The notes under the pieces: generated by a model
Told to the model about the DNA's origin: nothing
Databases searched by the model: none
What the model saw: only the letters and a program-made list of their open reading frames with translations
Program-made: the position numbers and the translations under genes
Source of the DNA: a virus
Virus record (IMG/VR): IMGVR_UViG_3300010389_000122
Location: 1-25,209 of that record
Strand: one strand, 5' to 3'
DNA length: 25,209 nt
Shown here: one piece after another, positions 6,579 to 15,719 of the stretch
Layout: each line of letters opens with the position of its first letter
Numbering within the stretch: position 1 is the first letter of the stretch

Positions 6579-9374
6579 CTATGATTTTTTCTTAGTATCT
6601 TTTTCTTTAGTTTCTTTTGGTTTTGCAGTTGGCATATCATACCTGTTTTTATTCTCTCTAGCAATTTCTAAATCCTTAGCTTTCAGCTCTCTCTGAAGAT
6701 TCATCTCTTCTTTTTTAAGATTCATCTTTTCTCTAGCTATCTCTCTATTATCATTAGCTTTGCTTTGCTGAAGATTTATAGTCTGCTGATATTGCTCTGA
6801 TTTTTTAATCTTTTCCATGTTGTCCATGAAGTCTGACTGCAGGTTCTGATTAATATCTTGCATTGCGCCATAACCAGATGCTCTGATTTCTGCAACCATA
6901 AGATCTTTACGTCTTTCTTTTTCTGCTTCTCTTTCTTTGTGTTCAAGCTCCATAGCTTTTTCTTGTTGAGCTTGTTGTGCAGCAGCTTGTTGCATTTTTT
7001 CTGCGTGAGCTCTTTCTTCTTGCATTTTCTGCATGTTTTTATCTTCAACGCTTTTAAGAGCTGAGGTAAGCGTTGCCATAGAGTCTGCTTGGATAATCTG
7101 TCCAAGATCATATATAGATGCACCCGTTGTATTATTATTTGCTGCTAAACTTTTCATTTTTTCAAGAATGTCCCTGTGATTTGCTTTAGTTGTACAATAA
7201 ACATTAAAGTCTCTAAGCATTAAATCCTTACCGTTAATTTCAAAGTTCACTCTTTCATCTAAACTAGTTACATGTTGAAGTCTAATAGAAGGTTTTGTAG
7301 AATGATACCATTGTGCTAAGTTAGTACGCATCTCATGTACTCTTGGCATTAAATGATCTGAGTGTTCTACAAAATGCATTTCTGTTTGTGCATATGAACC
7401 AGATACAGCTTGTTCCATTCCAGTAGCTGTATTAGTTTGTCCTATTTGTTGTCCTAAACGTTGGGGTGATACTCCTACTACCTCATAAGCTTGTTGCTTA
7501 AAGAACTGTGCTAGCTGGATTCTAGACATTAGACGGTTGGTCTGAGATAGATCAAGTTGTTGGAAGTGTTGAAAGTTTAGCGCGTTCTCTGTATTGGTAA
7601 TAGAAGTATCAAGAGGTAACATACTAAAATCTTTCATAGCTACATATGCTTTAGCTAAGTTACCTTTCCCCCAATCTTCTCCAAGTGAATGTTTAGGAAG
7701 AGTGTTTTGGTCTAGCATTATTACTGTACCAATTTCATCAATAAGTATATCAGATATCTGATTATTTACAATGTTGTATCCAATTTGAAAAGGTTTCATT
7801 GAATCTACTAAAGATGTAGATCTTGTATTACGGTCTGAAAACACACGTCCTTCTACAGGAAGTTTTGCACCGTACAAAGTGTTATCACCTTTAAACTGGA
7901 ACTTAAGCGGTTTAATATTATTTTGATTAACTCCTAAATAGATTGGGTTAATACCACCTGAGTTTTCAATACCTAAGAATGTAGGAGCGTTAGGACCAAT
8001 TTTTACACCACCATATACATGGTTAATCCATACCCATTCTATGTGTTCTCCAAATACTAAGTTTTGTTTAGTCTTGTTTGCAATAAGACTTGTATTGTAA
8101 ACAGGTTTTTCTGTTATAGTATATTCTTCACCTATAATTTGTGTAGTAACTTTACCGGCCTCATCAATCTTTGTAAGATGTCCTACTTTACGTTGAGACT
8201 TCCAGTAAGCTGTAGTTACACGTAGCATATTAGGTGCTCCATCAGAAAGATAGTCTTCTGATTCACCTAGTACCCATTCTATAATATCATTACCATGGTA
8301 AACAAAGTTGTCACGCATGGATGTAAATTGACGGTAAGCTAATGATGGTGAACCAACGTTCCAGTCATGTGATTTAGTAGCATCATAGAATGTACCGTCA
8401 TTTTGGTATCCTGCAATTGGGTATCCAGCTGCACCTATTGGGTAATGTCTTTGTAATGATTCAAGCTGTTGTTCATTCATTAACCATCCATACTTATCTA
8501 TAACGTCAGCGGCTGACATCATTTCTATTTTACCTACCCAGCTACCTTGAGATATATATCTTACATCTGGAGATTTGTGATAGAATGTAACTACGGGGTT
8601 CCATACTTCAATGTCATAATCATCCTCCATCATATGGAAATGCCAGAACTCACGGTCAGCAATTAATTTATCACGGAAAGCTCTTTCTTCTAATTCATCC
8701 ATACGGAATCTTTCTTCATCTATAAGGTATTGTTTAGAAGCCCATTTCTCTGCTAAGATTTCATAGTCTTTTGTATAGAAGTCCTGGATCTCTGGTAAAC
8801 GTTTTAAAGCCTCCGGTGAAGTTTGTTGTTTAAATGCTTCTTGTGTTTTAGGGTCATCTAATGACATGCCCATCTCAATCATCTGAGCTACAAGTTTACC
8901 TTCAGCATATTTTACAAGTACGTCTTCTATTTCTGATCTTTTGCGTTCTAGTATCTCATTATATGTAAACTCATCAACAGCTCTGAAAGTAATACGCTTG
9001 TTTCTTTTTGCAAATTCTGAAACCAGAGTGTTTACAACATTAGGAATAATAGGATAAAACTTCAGTTCTAATGCATCAAATTCATCATCTGAAGCTAACT
9101 GTTGTACTATATCCTTCATTTCATTTTCTTCTTCACTGATATAGTCTGTTTTATCTATGATACCTTGAGCAAGTTTATAGTTCTTCATTAAACGTCTAGC
9201 GTTTCTACGGATTTGTTTTAAACCATTCCACTCAAGCCAGTCCATATTCCAGGCTGTCCACTGATCATCTTTTTCTGCTAGAGGTAAAAACTGAAGAGGT
9301 TGTGATACCGCCCACAACCTATTATGTTCTGCTTTTGCACCTTTCTTAAGATCTAACGCATTTAATATTTTCAT
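6579..9374 (-). CDS. portal protein
   Basis: A 931-aa protein whose ATG at 9374 overlaps the TerL stop (ATGA), so TerL and portal are coupled. It is long for a portal but fits the large portals of crAss-like phages. The first ~650 residues look like the clip/stem/wing core, with VVTFYHKSPDVRYISQGSWV, GVSPQRLGQQIGQTNTATG and HLMPRVHEMRTNLAQWYHS. The last ~170 residues are an extended K/E/Q-rich coiled coil (about 770-910), probably the crown or barrel extending into the head. Portals form the dodecameric DNA channel and dock the terminase. Identity rests on length, position after TerL and overall pattern. Confidence 0.8.
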   Translation of the reverse strand: MKILNALDLKKGAKAEHNRLWAVSQPLQFLPLAEKDDQWTAWNMDWLEWNGLKQIRRNARRLMKNYKLAQGIIDKTDYISEEENEMKDIVQQLASDDEFDALELKFYPIIPNVVNTLVSEFAKRNKRITFRAVDEFTYNEILERKRSEIEDVLVKYAEGKLVAQMIEMGMSLDDPKTQEAFKQQTSPEALKRLPEIQDFYTKDYEILAEKWASKQYLIDEERFRMDELEERAFRDKLIADREFWHFHMMEDDYDIEVWNPVVTFYHKSPDVRYISQGSWVGKIEMMSAADVIDKYGWLMNEQQLESLQRHYPIGAAGYPIAGYQNDGTFYDATKSHDWNVGSPSLAYRQFTSMRDNFVYHGNDIIEWVLGESEDYLSDGAPNMLRVTTAYWKSQRKVGHLTKIDEAGKVTTQIIGEEYTITEKPVYNTSLIANKTKQNLVFGEHIEWVWINHVYGGVKIGPNAPTFLGIENSGGINPIYLGVNQNNIKPLKFQFKGDNTLYGAKLPVEGRVFSDRNTRSTSLVDSMKPFQIGYNIVNNQISDILIDEIGTVIMLDQNTLPKHSLGEDWGKGNLAKAYVAMKDFSMLPLDTSITNTENALNFQHFQQLDLSQTNRLMSRIQLAQFFKQQAYEVVGVSPQRLGQQIGQTNTATGMEQAVSGSYAQTEMHFVEHSDHLMPRVHEMRTNLAQWYHSTKPSIRLQHVTSLDERVNFEINGKDLMLRDFNVYCTTKANHRDILEKMKSLAANNNTTGASIYDLGQIIQADSMATLTSALKSVEDKNMQKMQEERAHAEKMQQAAAQQAQQEKAMELEHKEREAEKERRKDLMVAEIRASGYGAMQDINQNLQSDFMDNMEKIKKSEQYQQTINLQQSKANDNREIAREKMNLKKEEMNLQRELKAKDLEIARENKNRYDMPTAKPKETKEKDTKKKS

Positions 9375-11590
9375 TTCCTTCCAATATGTTTAAAGGGTGA
9401 TCTTCCTTTTTTACTACTCATCATAGATTGTTTAGACTTACCTAAATTACGGAACGCACCTCTATTTAATTTATATAAATTTTCTGAATTTTGCAAGTTA
9501 TTATCTATTTCATTTTCCACTCTTATAGGTCTATTTGTATTAGATTCTCTAATTTTTACAAAAGCAATAAGAGCTGCTAATGATACTAAACGGTCAACGT
9601 TGACCCCTGGTCTATAAGCTTCCATTTCAACTAAAGCCATTTTATCTGGAATCCTTCTGATACCATAATGCTTTTTAGATATAGTGCCATCATCCTCTAT
9701 ATCTTCATCTACAACTTCTTTTAACCACTCTATTAAGTAGCTTAGAAGATGTGTTTTAAATAATGTACCAGTGTTTTTCCAGCCGTATTCTTGATACACA
9801 GTTTTATTAGCCTGTGCTTCTTTTAGGAAAAGCATTTGATTTTTAGGAACTAGATACTGCTGCTTGCGTTCTTTGATCATATACATTATGAATAGAGAGA
9901 TGTTATTCTCCACTAGTGTCCAGGCATTATACCATTGTATGATTAAACGCAGTCTTTTATGTGTTTCATTAATGTCATCAAATCTACCACACCATGCTGC
10001 AACAACTTTGTCTCCTTCAATAAAATTTTCTATATCTCCTTGTTCAGTAGTTCTTTGCACTTGAGTAGCGGTCTTATATACGTAAATAGAACATAGTGAT
10101 TCTGATGTTGTTGTTTTACCTTCAGAAACAGGGTCAATAGAAGCTATGTATTGTCCAAATGGAGGATCTTTATCTGGACGCTCCCATACTACAAGGGATC
10201 CTGTTTTATCTTCTTCATTAAGTTTAATAGGAAATGTAGATATAGGAGGCTTATTAGTTTTTCTCACAGTAATAGTACCATCAGCTTTTTCATCTAAGTC
10301 AATCAGCTCATAAGGATAATACTTCTCTTCTATTTGCCTTTTCTGATTTTCAACAAGATTCAAAGGAAATACAGACTCATCTCTAAACGCTAAAGCTTCT
10401 TTAATGTTTCTTGGGTGTTGCGAAATACGCAACTGGTACAACTCAGGTCTTAATTCTTTTTTCCATTGCGCAAACTTTACATCTAATGCAGTCAATGCTT
10501 CTTCAACTAAAGAGTTACCATTGTTATCTATATAAGGAGGCATTCCCCATTGTTCTGGGATAAATAAAGCGGAGCGTCCTTCTAATCCTGTTTCATCTAT
10601 TAGATTACTTTCTACAGCATATATACCATTTTCATCAGGATATAATGTAAAGTTCTTTAAAGGATCACAGTCTTTCAAATCACCCACAGAACCCGCTGCT
10701 ATAAACATTCCTGTAGTTATATCACCAGATTGCATTGCAGGACGTAAGTACTCAAAGGTTTGATCCATAGTTGGTGCAATACCAGCCTCTTCATAAAAGA
10801 ATAAAGTACACGGACCCCCTACACCTTTTGTGGCGGACTGTTCAAAAGACATACCTTGCATCATACCTTTTAAACCTACTTCTCTTTTTCTACCATTCTG
10901 TGTTACTTCAATCTTCTGTTGCCAAGTTAAAACTTTACCAGGGTTCATTGGTCTATACCATGCAGTAGAAGAGTTTAGGAAAGTTTTATATTCATCTAAG
11001 AATTTCCAAGATCCTTGTAAGTTGATATAATCTTTTAATGAGGCACCTATTTTTAAGATAACCCCTTCATCAAACCATATACGGTTTATAAACTTACCCA
11101 TGTGAAAATAAGAAGATGCTATCTGACGTTTCTTTAGTATAGCACTATGCTTATAATTTAGCTCTGCTAGTTCTTCATAAAGTGCCATGTGAAGCTGTAC
11201 ATCCCATACTTGAGGGAAATCAAACTTCTTTTTTATCTTATCATAAATAGGTAAAAAGTTTATCCAGAAATAATAGTCTCTAGGTAAGTACCAAATATTG
11301 GTACCTTTTTTAAAGATGACACCATTAATAGACTTTTCTTTCTCATGATTCCAGTATGCTACAAAGTCTTTACTTCTAAAAGGAGCTAAGCAATAAACAT
11401 CTCCTTGCTCTCTAAACTTTCTAGCTTGTTCATTAAATATCTTAGATGTTTCATCTAAATTGTATTTACCAGGTTCTCTAAATGTAGACTTAACAAAAGT
11501 TCTGAAATCATCTAGACTTGTAAACTCCGTCTCCGTCCATTCTCCGTTATCCCATGTAGGTATCTTCTTATAAAAGTCTAACAGTTCCAT
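9371..11590 (-). CDS. terL: terminase large subunit (ATPase/nuclease)
   Basis: A 739-aa DNA-packaging motor. A deviant Walker A, KKRQIASSY (about 153-161), is followed by a Walker B-like CTLFFYEEAG (about 261-270) with the catalytic Glu pair. The C-terminal RNase H-fold nuclease shows IASIDPVSEGKTTTSES with the first catalytic Asp near 486, a second acidic position at VENN (about 560-563) and the third Asp in VNVDRLVSLAAL (about 666). The protein cuts concatemeric DNA and pumps it through the portal encoded next. The start is the ATG at 11590, two bases after the upstream stop. All key residues seem present, so it should be functional. Confidence 0.93.
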   Translation of the reverse strand: MELLDFYKKIPTWDNGEWTETEFTSLDDFRTFVKSTFREPGKYNLDETSKIFNEQARKFREQGDVYCLAPFRSKDFVAYWNHEKEKSINGVIFKKGTNIWYLPRDYYFWINFLPIYDKIKKKFDFPQVWDVQLHMALYEELAELNYKHSAILKKRQIASSYFHMGKFINRIWFDEGVILKIGASLKDYINLQGSWKFLDEYKTFLNSSTAWYRPMNPGKVLTWQQKIEVTQNGRKREVGLKGMMQGMSFEQSATKGVGGPCTLFFYEEAGIAPTMDQTFEYLRPAMQSGDITTGMFIAAGSVGDLKDCDPLKNFTLYPDENGIYAVESNLIDETGLEGRSALFIPEQWGMPPYIDNNGNSLVEEALTALDVKFAQWKKELRPELYQLRISQHPRNIKEALAFRDESVFPLNLVENQKRQIEEKYYPYELIDLDEKADGTITVRKTNKPPISTFPIKLNEEDKTGSLVVWERPDKDPPFGQYIASIDPVSEGKTTTSESLCSIYVYKTATQVQRTTEQGDIENFIEGDKVVAAWCGRFDDINETHKRLRLIIQWYNAWTLVENNISLFIMYMIKERKQQYLVPKNQMLFLKEAQANKTVYQEYGWKNTGTLFKTHLLSYLIEWLKEVVDEDIEDDGTISKKHYGIRRIPDKMALVEMEAYRPGVNVDRLVSLAALIAFVKIRESNTNRPIRVENEIDNNLQNSENLYKLNRGAFRNLGKSKQSMMSSKKGRSPFKHIGRK

Positions 11591-11592
11591 TC

Positions 11593-12105
11593 TTACATCT
11601 GATCATACCCTAGCTGCTGTCCACCTCTTACATGAGCTTGCTGTTCAGCTTCTAAGTCTTTAGCAATACCTTTATATGATTGTCTTATTGAATCAAATTC
11701 TTTTGCAATACGCAGTAAGGAGTTTATGTTACCATCTCTACCTGCTGTTACAGCTGTAGTACTCATATACTCTGTAAGATTATCTAGCATAGTTGTTATA
11801 CCATTATAAGCCCTTACTGTTGGTGTCTCATACATCTTAATTGCTTTTTCTAAAGCTTCTATAATTTCATCTTCTTCTAATGAAAAGTCTATACCCAAAT
11901 CCTCAATAACTGTTTCTTCTCTAATCTCCATAGGAAGATTAAAGTAAGGATTCTCTTGACTAGGGCATGCCATGTAGAAAATGTATCCATAGATTTTTAG
12001 ATAATTATCTGGAAACTTTTCTTCTATGACATTTAACCATTTAATTGTCTTACAGTGAACGGTTGGTATAACTGTATTGTTTTCTATATCTAATAACTTA
12101 ATCAT
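11593..12105 (-). CDS. uncharacterised protein upstream of TerL; small-terminase candidate
   Basis: A 170-aa, mostly helical protein whose ATG at 12105 overlaps the end of the nuclease gene by eight bases and whose stop is two bases before terL. The N-terminal region (KTIKWLNVIEEKFPDNY, YMACPSQENPYF) looks globular. The C-terminal half (about 100-160) is a helical or coiled-coil stretch ending LEAEQQAHVRGGQQLGYDQM. Size, acidity, helicity and position next to terL fit a small terminase subunit. I see no clear helix-turn-helix, so this stays a positional guess. Confidence 0.4.
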   Translation of the reverse strand: MIKLLDIENNTVIPTVHCKTIKWLNVIEEKFPDNYLKIYGYIFYMACPSQENPYFNLPMEIREETVIEDLGIDFSLEEDEIIEALEKAIKMYETPTVRAYNGITTMLDNLTEYMSTTAVTAGRDGNINSLLRIAKEFDSIRQSYKGIAKDLEAEQQAHVRGGQQLGYDQM

Positions 12106-12922
12106 ATAGTTCAGGGTGTGTTTTAAGATACTTAATAATACTATTAACTTCTTTTTTCATGTAAGGTACTTCATAAGGAACTACCTCTTTTACTAACGGA
12201 TCTCCTGCGGCATCAGTTGCTATAATTGGGTACCCATTCTTATCCTCTCCTTCTTTCTCAAAAACAATATGATGTATTTCTAGCTTACCTGGTTTTAATG
12301 TATGATTGTGCTTAAGAATAATATACATGTAGATAGATAGCTGCAAAGCGTAATGCATAAGATTACAGTCATCAACATGTGCAAGAGGAGGATTCATTTT
12401 GCTTACCTTACCTTCCCAGTTTTTAAAACCTTCTGTTTTAATCTCCTTATTAGTTTTATAGTCATAGACGTTAACTACGTTACCTACTACTTCTATTCTA
12501 TCTGCTTGGCCACAAAGACCTGCAGATTTTAAATAAACTAAATGCTCAGGATATATTCCAGCAACTAAGTTTTGATCCGGAGATAACTTTACACCATCTT
12601 GCTCTATAGGTCTAAATATCTGTAAGTTAACACCATTACGTTGTAATGTATCACAAGCTATTAATTCTTTTTCACGTTGATCATGATACCAGCTTCCTAA
12701 TTTTATAGCACGGTTAGTTTCATTTTCCCAAGCCTCAATTATTTCTTCTGGTGTCATACCATACCACTTAGACTTTTTGTTTTTGGATGATTTTAAAGCA
12801 GTTGCTTCTTTATCAAATTTTGGTTTAAATAGACCTACTGCACTAGTTACACTAAGCCATTTTTTACTTGGATCATCAATAGATTCATATTTGTGAGTAT
12901 CAGCTTTGAATTGTAATTCCAT
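12098..12922 (-). CDS. PD-(D/E)XK superfamily nuclease (RecB/Cas4-like)
   Basis: A 274-aa protein with a C-terminal half typical of RecB-family nucleases: AGLCGQADRIEVVGNVVNVY leads directly into DYKTNKEI, giving the G.aD...(D)xK active-site pattern (Asp of QADRI, Asp and Lys of DYK). The downstream helix LMHYALQLSIYMYIL carries the conserved Q..Y. motif. The N-terminal part (KWLSVTSAVGLFKPKFD) is also seen in phage exonucleases of this class. It probably acts on phage DNA ends in recombination, repair or packaging. Such nucleases are known from crAss-like phages. No Cys cluster for a Cas4 iron-sulphur site is evident. Confidence 0.75.
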   Translation of the reverse strand: MELQFKADTHKYESIDDPSKKWLSVTSAVGLFKPKFDKEATALKSSKNKKSKWYGMTPEEIIEAWENETNRAIKLGSWYHDQREKELIACDTLQRNGVNLQIFRPIEQDGVKLSPDQNLVAGIYPEHLVYLKSAGLCGQADRIEVVGNVVNVYDYKTNKEIKTEGFKNWEGKVSKMNPPLAHVDDCNLMHYALQLSIYMYIILKHNHTLKPGKLEIHHIVFEKEGEDKNGYPIIATDAAGDPLVKEVVPYEVPYMKKEVNSIIKYLKTHPELYD

Positions 12923-12924
12923 AA

Positions 12925-13236
12925 TTATTCTTCTTCTTTGTTAAATCTTTCTTCTAACTCATCTTCTTGTTCTTCAGTTAAAAGAGCTATCCATTTTTTA
13001 TCAGGACAAGCTGAAGACAAAGATCTTGTTTTAAACTTAAGACTACATCCACAAAGATTGCAACACGGTCCTGTTTTAGGTACAGCACATTTATTTCCTT
13101 TATGTTCACAGTCATTACAAACTGCTAATCTTTGTCCTGCAATATCTTCTACATATTCATCATAAATAAGAGCGTTCTTCATTCCTTCAAAGATTTTTTT
13201 ACGCTCTTTCCAAATAGCTATTATTTTATTTGCCAT
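12925..13236 (-). CDS. zinc-ribbon-like Cys-rich protein (103 aa)
   Basis: A 103-aa protein with a Cys cluster in the middle: C..C followed by GNKCAVPKTGPCCNLCGCS and then ACPDKKW. The spacing suggests one or two zinc-binding knuckles. The N-terminus is a basic helix (MANKIIAIWKERKKIFEGMK) and the C-terminus is acidic (EEQEDELEERFNKEEE). Small Cys-rich proteins with a CG..K...LSS.CP..KW ending occur near packaging and late genes of several tailed phages, where the role is unknown. A DNA- or RNA-polymerase-binding role is possible but not shown. It overlaps the IHF-like gene upstream by 11 bases. Confidence 0.65.
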   Translation of the reverse strand: MANKIIAIWKERKKIFEGMKNALIYDEYVEDIAGQRLAVCNDCEHKGNKCAVPKTGPCCNLCGCSLKFKTRSLSSACPDKKWIALLTEEQEDELEERFNKEEE

Positions 13237-13591
13237 ATTTTCTTTTTAAAAAATCGTGCCTGCGCTTCTTTTCTTCATTAAGCAACTCTTGTAATTCTAA
13301 TACCTGTTTTAATTTAAGCTCTACTTCTTTTTTAATTGCCATTTGATTAAAGGTATCTGTTTTTAAAACACTTAAATGCTTTTCATACTTTTTAATCAAG
13401 TAAGGTATCTTTTGCTTCTTAACACTAAAGCTACCTATATTCTCTACTTGTATATTATGACAAGCAAATCCACTAAGAGCTTTTCTTAAAGAAGCGTAAT
13501 AAAAAGATACTACATCTTCAACCATCTGACTATCTAAACTAAGATCCTCAGCTGTAGGTATTATATAATGTTTACTGTTCTTGGGTAACAT
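13226..13591 (-). CDS. IHF/HU-like DNA-bending protein
   Basis: Starting at the ATG at 13591 (a longer frame would need TTG at 13615), this is a 121-aa protein. Residues ~20-75 show the HU/IHF pattern: helices VEDVVSFYYASLRKALSG, then IQVENIGSFSVKKQKI. The NIGSF.VK block corresponds to the HU signature before the DNA-clasping arm. A C-terminal helical extension rich in K/E/L (about 75-121) is longer than in bacterial HU. IHF-like subunits are known in crAss-like phages. It likely bends phage DNA during packaging, replication or transcription. It overlaps the upstream gene by 20 bases. Confidence 0.65.
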   Translation of the reverse strand: MLPKNSKHYIIPTAEDLSLDSQMVEDVVSFYYASLRKALSGFACHNIQVENIGSFSVKKQKIPYLIKKYEKHLSVLKTDTFNQMAIKKEVELKLKQVLELQELLNEEKKRRHDFLKRKYGK

Positions 13592-13943
13592 GGAATATTT
13601 TAAAGTCCAGGACAATATTTCCTTGTGTTTGAATTTTCAAGTCATCATTTAATCCTATCTTCTTTTTATTAGTTCCGTCTTTGTAGATCAGATTCATTTT
13701 ACGTTCTGCTTTAGTTAAGAAGTTTCTAACTGTCTGTGCAGTTTTGAATATCTTCTCCTCTACAGCTAGATTACAAAACTCAGCTAATTCTGATTCTACA
13801 AACACACCCAATAAAGTAAGACAATCTAGCTCATTATTTGAGAGCCGGATGTCATTCATAAAACAGTAAGTGATCAGCTGATACTTAATGATATCACGCT
13901 GATTCATTCTTACTTTTTTCTGTACTAAATTTGCTTTAGCCAT
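13572..13943 (-). CDS. conserved hypothetical protein (123 aa)
   Basis: A 123-aa protein starting at the ATG at 13943, after an ATAAACCAACAAAT leader. It is basic at the N-terminus and helical, with MNDIRLSNNELDCLTLLGVF and AQTVRNFLTKAERKMNLIYK. The second block has a helix-turn-helix-like look, so DNA binding is possible. The C-terminal ~40 residues look beta-rich (NIVLDFKIFHVTQEQ). It sits between the endolysin and the IHF-like gene in a packed operon. I cannot assign a family. Confidence 0.5.
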   Translation of the reverse strand: MAKANLVQKKVRMNQRDIIKYQLITYCFMNDIRLSNNELDCLTLLGVFVESELAEFCNLAVEEKIFKTAQTVRNFLTKAERKMNLIYKDGTNKKKIGLNDDLKIQTQGNIVLDFKIFHVTQEQ

Positions 13944-13953
13944 ATTTGTTGGT

Positions 13954-14847
13954 TTATAGACTTAATAACATGTCTATTAACTCTGGTTGCGGGAAGCAAT
14001 CCATTTTATCTTTTCTTACATTAGTATGAGTTAATAAACCTTTTATTTTTCCTTCATAAGCATCTTGATTAAACTCAAAAGCTTTAATTGGACCGTGATC
14101 TTTGATCCACCGTATTAGACCTTTCCTTATATCTATATCATCTCTACTTGCAATATAAAGGATAAGTTTACCTAAAGCTTTTATCTGTTCATCTGAATAT
14201 TTATGCCAGTAAGCTTTGTTTTTGAAGGGTTCATCTAATTTTATTACTTGCTCAACAGCTGCTTTAACTCCTGTATAAGTTCTATGATCTCCTGTCAAAT
14301 ATCCAAAAGAACATATTTCAATACCTACAGAATGTCTATTCATGTAATAAGATTCAGTAGCTCCTAAATGCCAGCCTTGACATCCTTCAGGAAAAGCTTG
14401 TAAAACTTTACCGTCATAATCATTATTGTTATTTCTAACATCCTGACCGCCTAGAACAAACTCTGTTGCTACTTTACCTCTAGAATCTCTACCCCAATAA
14501 TCTATACATCTATATGGATTAGGGCCTCCTGCTGTGTGGTGTAGAAACAAGTAGTCATTTAGAATCTTATGCTCTGCTTCTATATACTCTCTTTTAGGTA
14601 AGAAATATCTCTCAATAGATAAACCTTCTTCAGTCATAAATGCAGAACCTTTAATATCTGTGTCTAGTATTCCCATAGCTTCTAAAGTCTTAGGTCCTAC
14701 TATACCGTCAGCTACTAGATTATTTAAACTCTGCCATCTTATTACTGCAGCAGTAGTTTTAGGTCCCCAGATTCCATCTATAGTAGCATTAACTACTTGT
14801 TGAATCTGTTTAACCATTGCGCTATCTTTTGATCCTGCCTTATACAT
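13954..14847 (-). CDS. N-acetylmuramoyl-L-alanine amidase endolysin with peptidoglycan-binding domain
   Basis: A 297-aa endolysin using the ATG at 14847 (the preceding TTG is less likely). Residues ~1-62 are a PG_binding_1 domain with the paired DGIWGPKT and DGIVGPKT repeats. Residues ~98-255 are an amidase_2/PGRP fold: LFLHHTAGG supplies the first zinc His (about 103-104), GWHLG another conserved His (about 160), with SVGIEIC (about 174-180) and a later DHGPIKAF. The enzyme cleaves the lactyl-amide bond between MurNAc and L-Ala. No signal peptide is seen, so release would need the nearby holin-like protein. It overlaps the upstream gene by eight bases. Confidence 0.9.
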   Translation of the reverse strand: MYKAGSKDSAMVKQIQQVVNATIDGIWGPKTTAAVIRWQSLNNLVADGIVGPKTLEAMGILDTDIKGSAFMTEEGLSIERYFLPKREYIEAEHKILNDYLFLHHTAGGPNPYRCIDYWGRDSRGKVATEFVLGGQDVRNNNNDYDGKVLQAFPEGCQGWHLGATESYYMNRHSVGIEICSFGYLTGDHRTYTGVKAAVEQVIKLDEPFKNKAYWHKYSDEQIKALGKLILYIASRDDIDIRKGLIRWIKDHGPIKAFEFNQDAYEGKIKGLLTHTNVRKDKMDCFPQPELIDMLLSL

Positions 14848-15130
14848 CAACTTCTTGTTTTAATGTTCTTTTCTTCTTTTTAGGTGCTTCTTCTTCTTGC
14901 TCCATAGAAGCAAAGATTTGTCCAGCTCTAGCCATAGCCATGTATCTACGGGTTTTGTGTTCTTCAACATCTGCAGCCCATTTCTCATACTCTGCTTGTA
15001 CCTTTAGAAAAGTAATTTCTGCTTTGTAATTGGCAATCATGTTTTTACGCATGGTCTCTAATTGCTCAGGTGTGTACTGAGTTTCTTGATCAAGAACTTG
15101 ATCTTCTGTGTTGTTGGTTTTTTGTGACAT
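14840..15130 (-). CDS. coiled-coil hypothetical protein (96 aa)
   Basis: A 96-aa protein from the ATG at 15130, the first gene downstream of a Bacteroidota-type promoter. It is hydrophilic and helical (LETMRKNMIANYKAEITFLK, then KWAADVEEHKTRRYMAMAR) with a charged tail KKKKRTLKQEVDV. There is no membrane segment, so it is not a holin. Its overlap with the endolysin start suggests coupling with lysis or late functions. Family not recognised. Confidence 0.5.
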   Translation of the reverse strand: MSQKTNNTEDQVLDQETQYTPEQLETMRKNMIANYKAEITFLKVQAEYEKWAADVEEHKTRRYMAMARAGQIFASMEQEEEAPKKKKRTLKQEVDV

Positions 15131-15158
15131 AATAAAACTTATTTAGTTATACTTATTA

Positions 15159-15189
15159 CAAATATAATCAAATAAGTTTAAATGTCAAA
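15159..15189 (-). promoter_or_regulatory. Bacteroidota-type -33/-7 promoter for the late operon
   Basis: On the minus strand a TTTG (complement of 15186-15189) is followed after 19 nt by TATATTTG (complement of 15159-15166). This matches the known Bacteroides consensus of -33 TTTG and -7 TAnnTTTG with 19-21 nt spacing. The predicted start is near 15150, about 20 nt before the ATG at 15130. It would drive the endolysin-nuclease-terminase genes with host RNA polymerase. No experimental evidence. Confidence 0.6.
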
Positions 15190-15204
15190 TGTTTAGATAG
15201 GAAC

Positions 15205-15510
15205 TTATTTTTTGTTAAGTTCTGTAGTTAGTTCATGGATAGCTTTAATGATACGCATTTCCATAGCGTTCATTTCTGCTTTAAGATCAGTAACAGCAGT
15301 TTCATTTTTTTCTTTGTTAGTTTCAACTACAACTTTTAACTTGCTTATCCTTTCTTGAGCTACTTCAATTGCATCTTCCATTGTTGTAATTTTAAGTTCT
15401 TGCAATTCTACTTTACCTTTAAGCTTAAACCAAACACCTAATGCGCCAGCAACACCAGAAAGTATTGCCATTAAAAGTGATAAAGAAATTTGTAATCCTG
15501 AAGCATCCAT
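15205..15510 (-). CDS. holin-like membrane protein with cytoplasmic coiled coil
   Basis: A 101-aa protein with one N-terminal membrane segment (about residues 6-30, ISLSLLMAILSGVAGALGVW) followed by a long charged coiled coil (about 33-101). Similar one-helix proteins with long helical tails serve as holins or membrane anchors in tailed phages, and it lies one gene from the endolysin. The start is the ATG at 15510. It sits downstream of a bidirectional terminator and upstream of the -33/-7 promoter, so it may be its own transcription unit. A TAGGTTTG -7-like box lies at 15557-15564. Holin function is inferred from topology and location. Confidence 0.55.
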   Translation of the reverse strand: MDASGLQISLSLLMAILSGVAGALGVWFKLKGKVELQELKITTMEDAIEVAQERISKLKVVVETNKEKNETAVTDLKAEMNAMEMRIIKAIHELTTELNKK

Positions 15511-15634
15511 TTTTATTAAGTATTAAAAGCCAAGTGTTATATAAAAAAAATTTAAACAAACCTACTTAGAATTTCCCTAAGTAATTCTACTAATAATATA
15601 ATATATTTAGTTTGCTCTGGCAACTTTTTACAAC

Positions 15635-15671
15635 AAAAAAAGGGAAGATCAATGATCCCCCCTCTTTTTTT
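15635..15671. terminator. bidirectional intrinsic terminator
   Basis: A run of A, then AGGG..GATC, a three-base loop and GATC..CCCT, then a run of T (from 15664). Either strand reads as a hairpin plus U-run. It lies between the 152-aa gene (15720-16178) and the holin-like gene. In the direction of late transcription it separates them. The 209-nt space around it contains no gene. Confidence 0.75.
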
Positions 15672-15719
15672 CAATGTATAACCTTTAAACAATCAAGAAC
15701 TCAAATATAATAAATTTTT

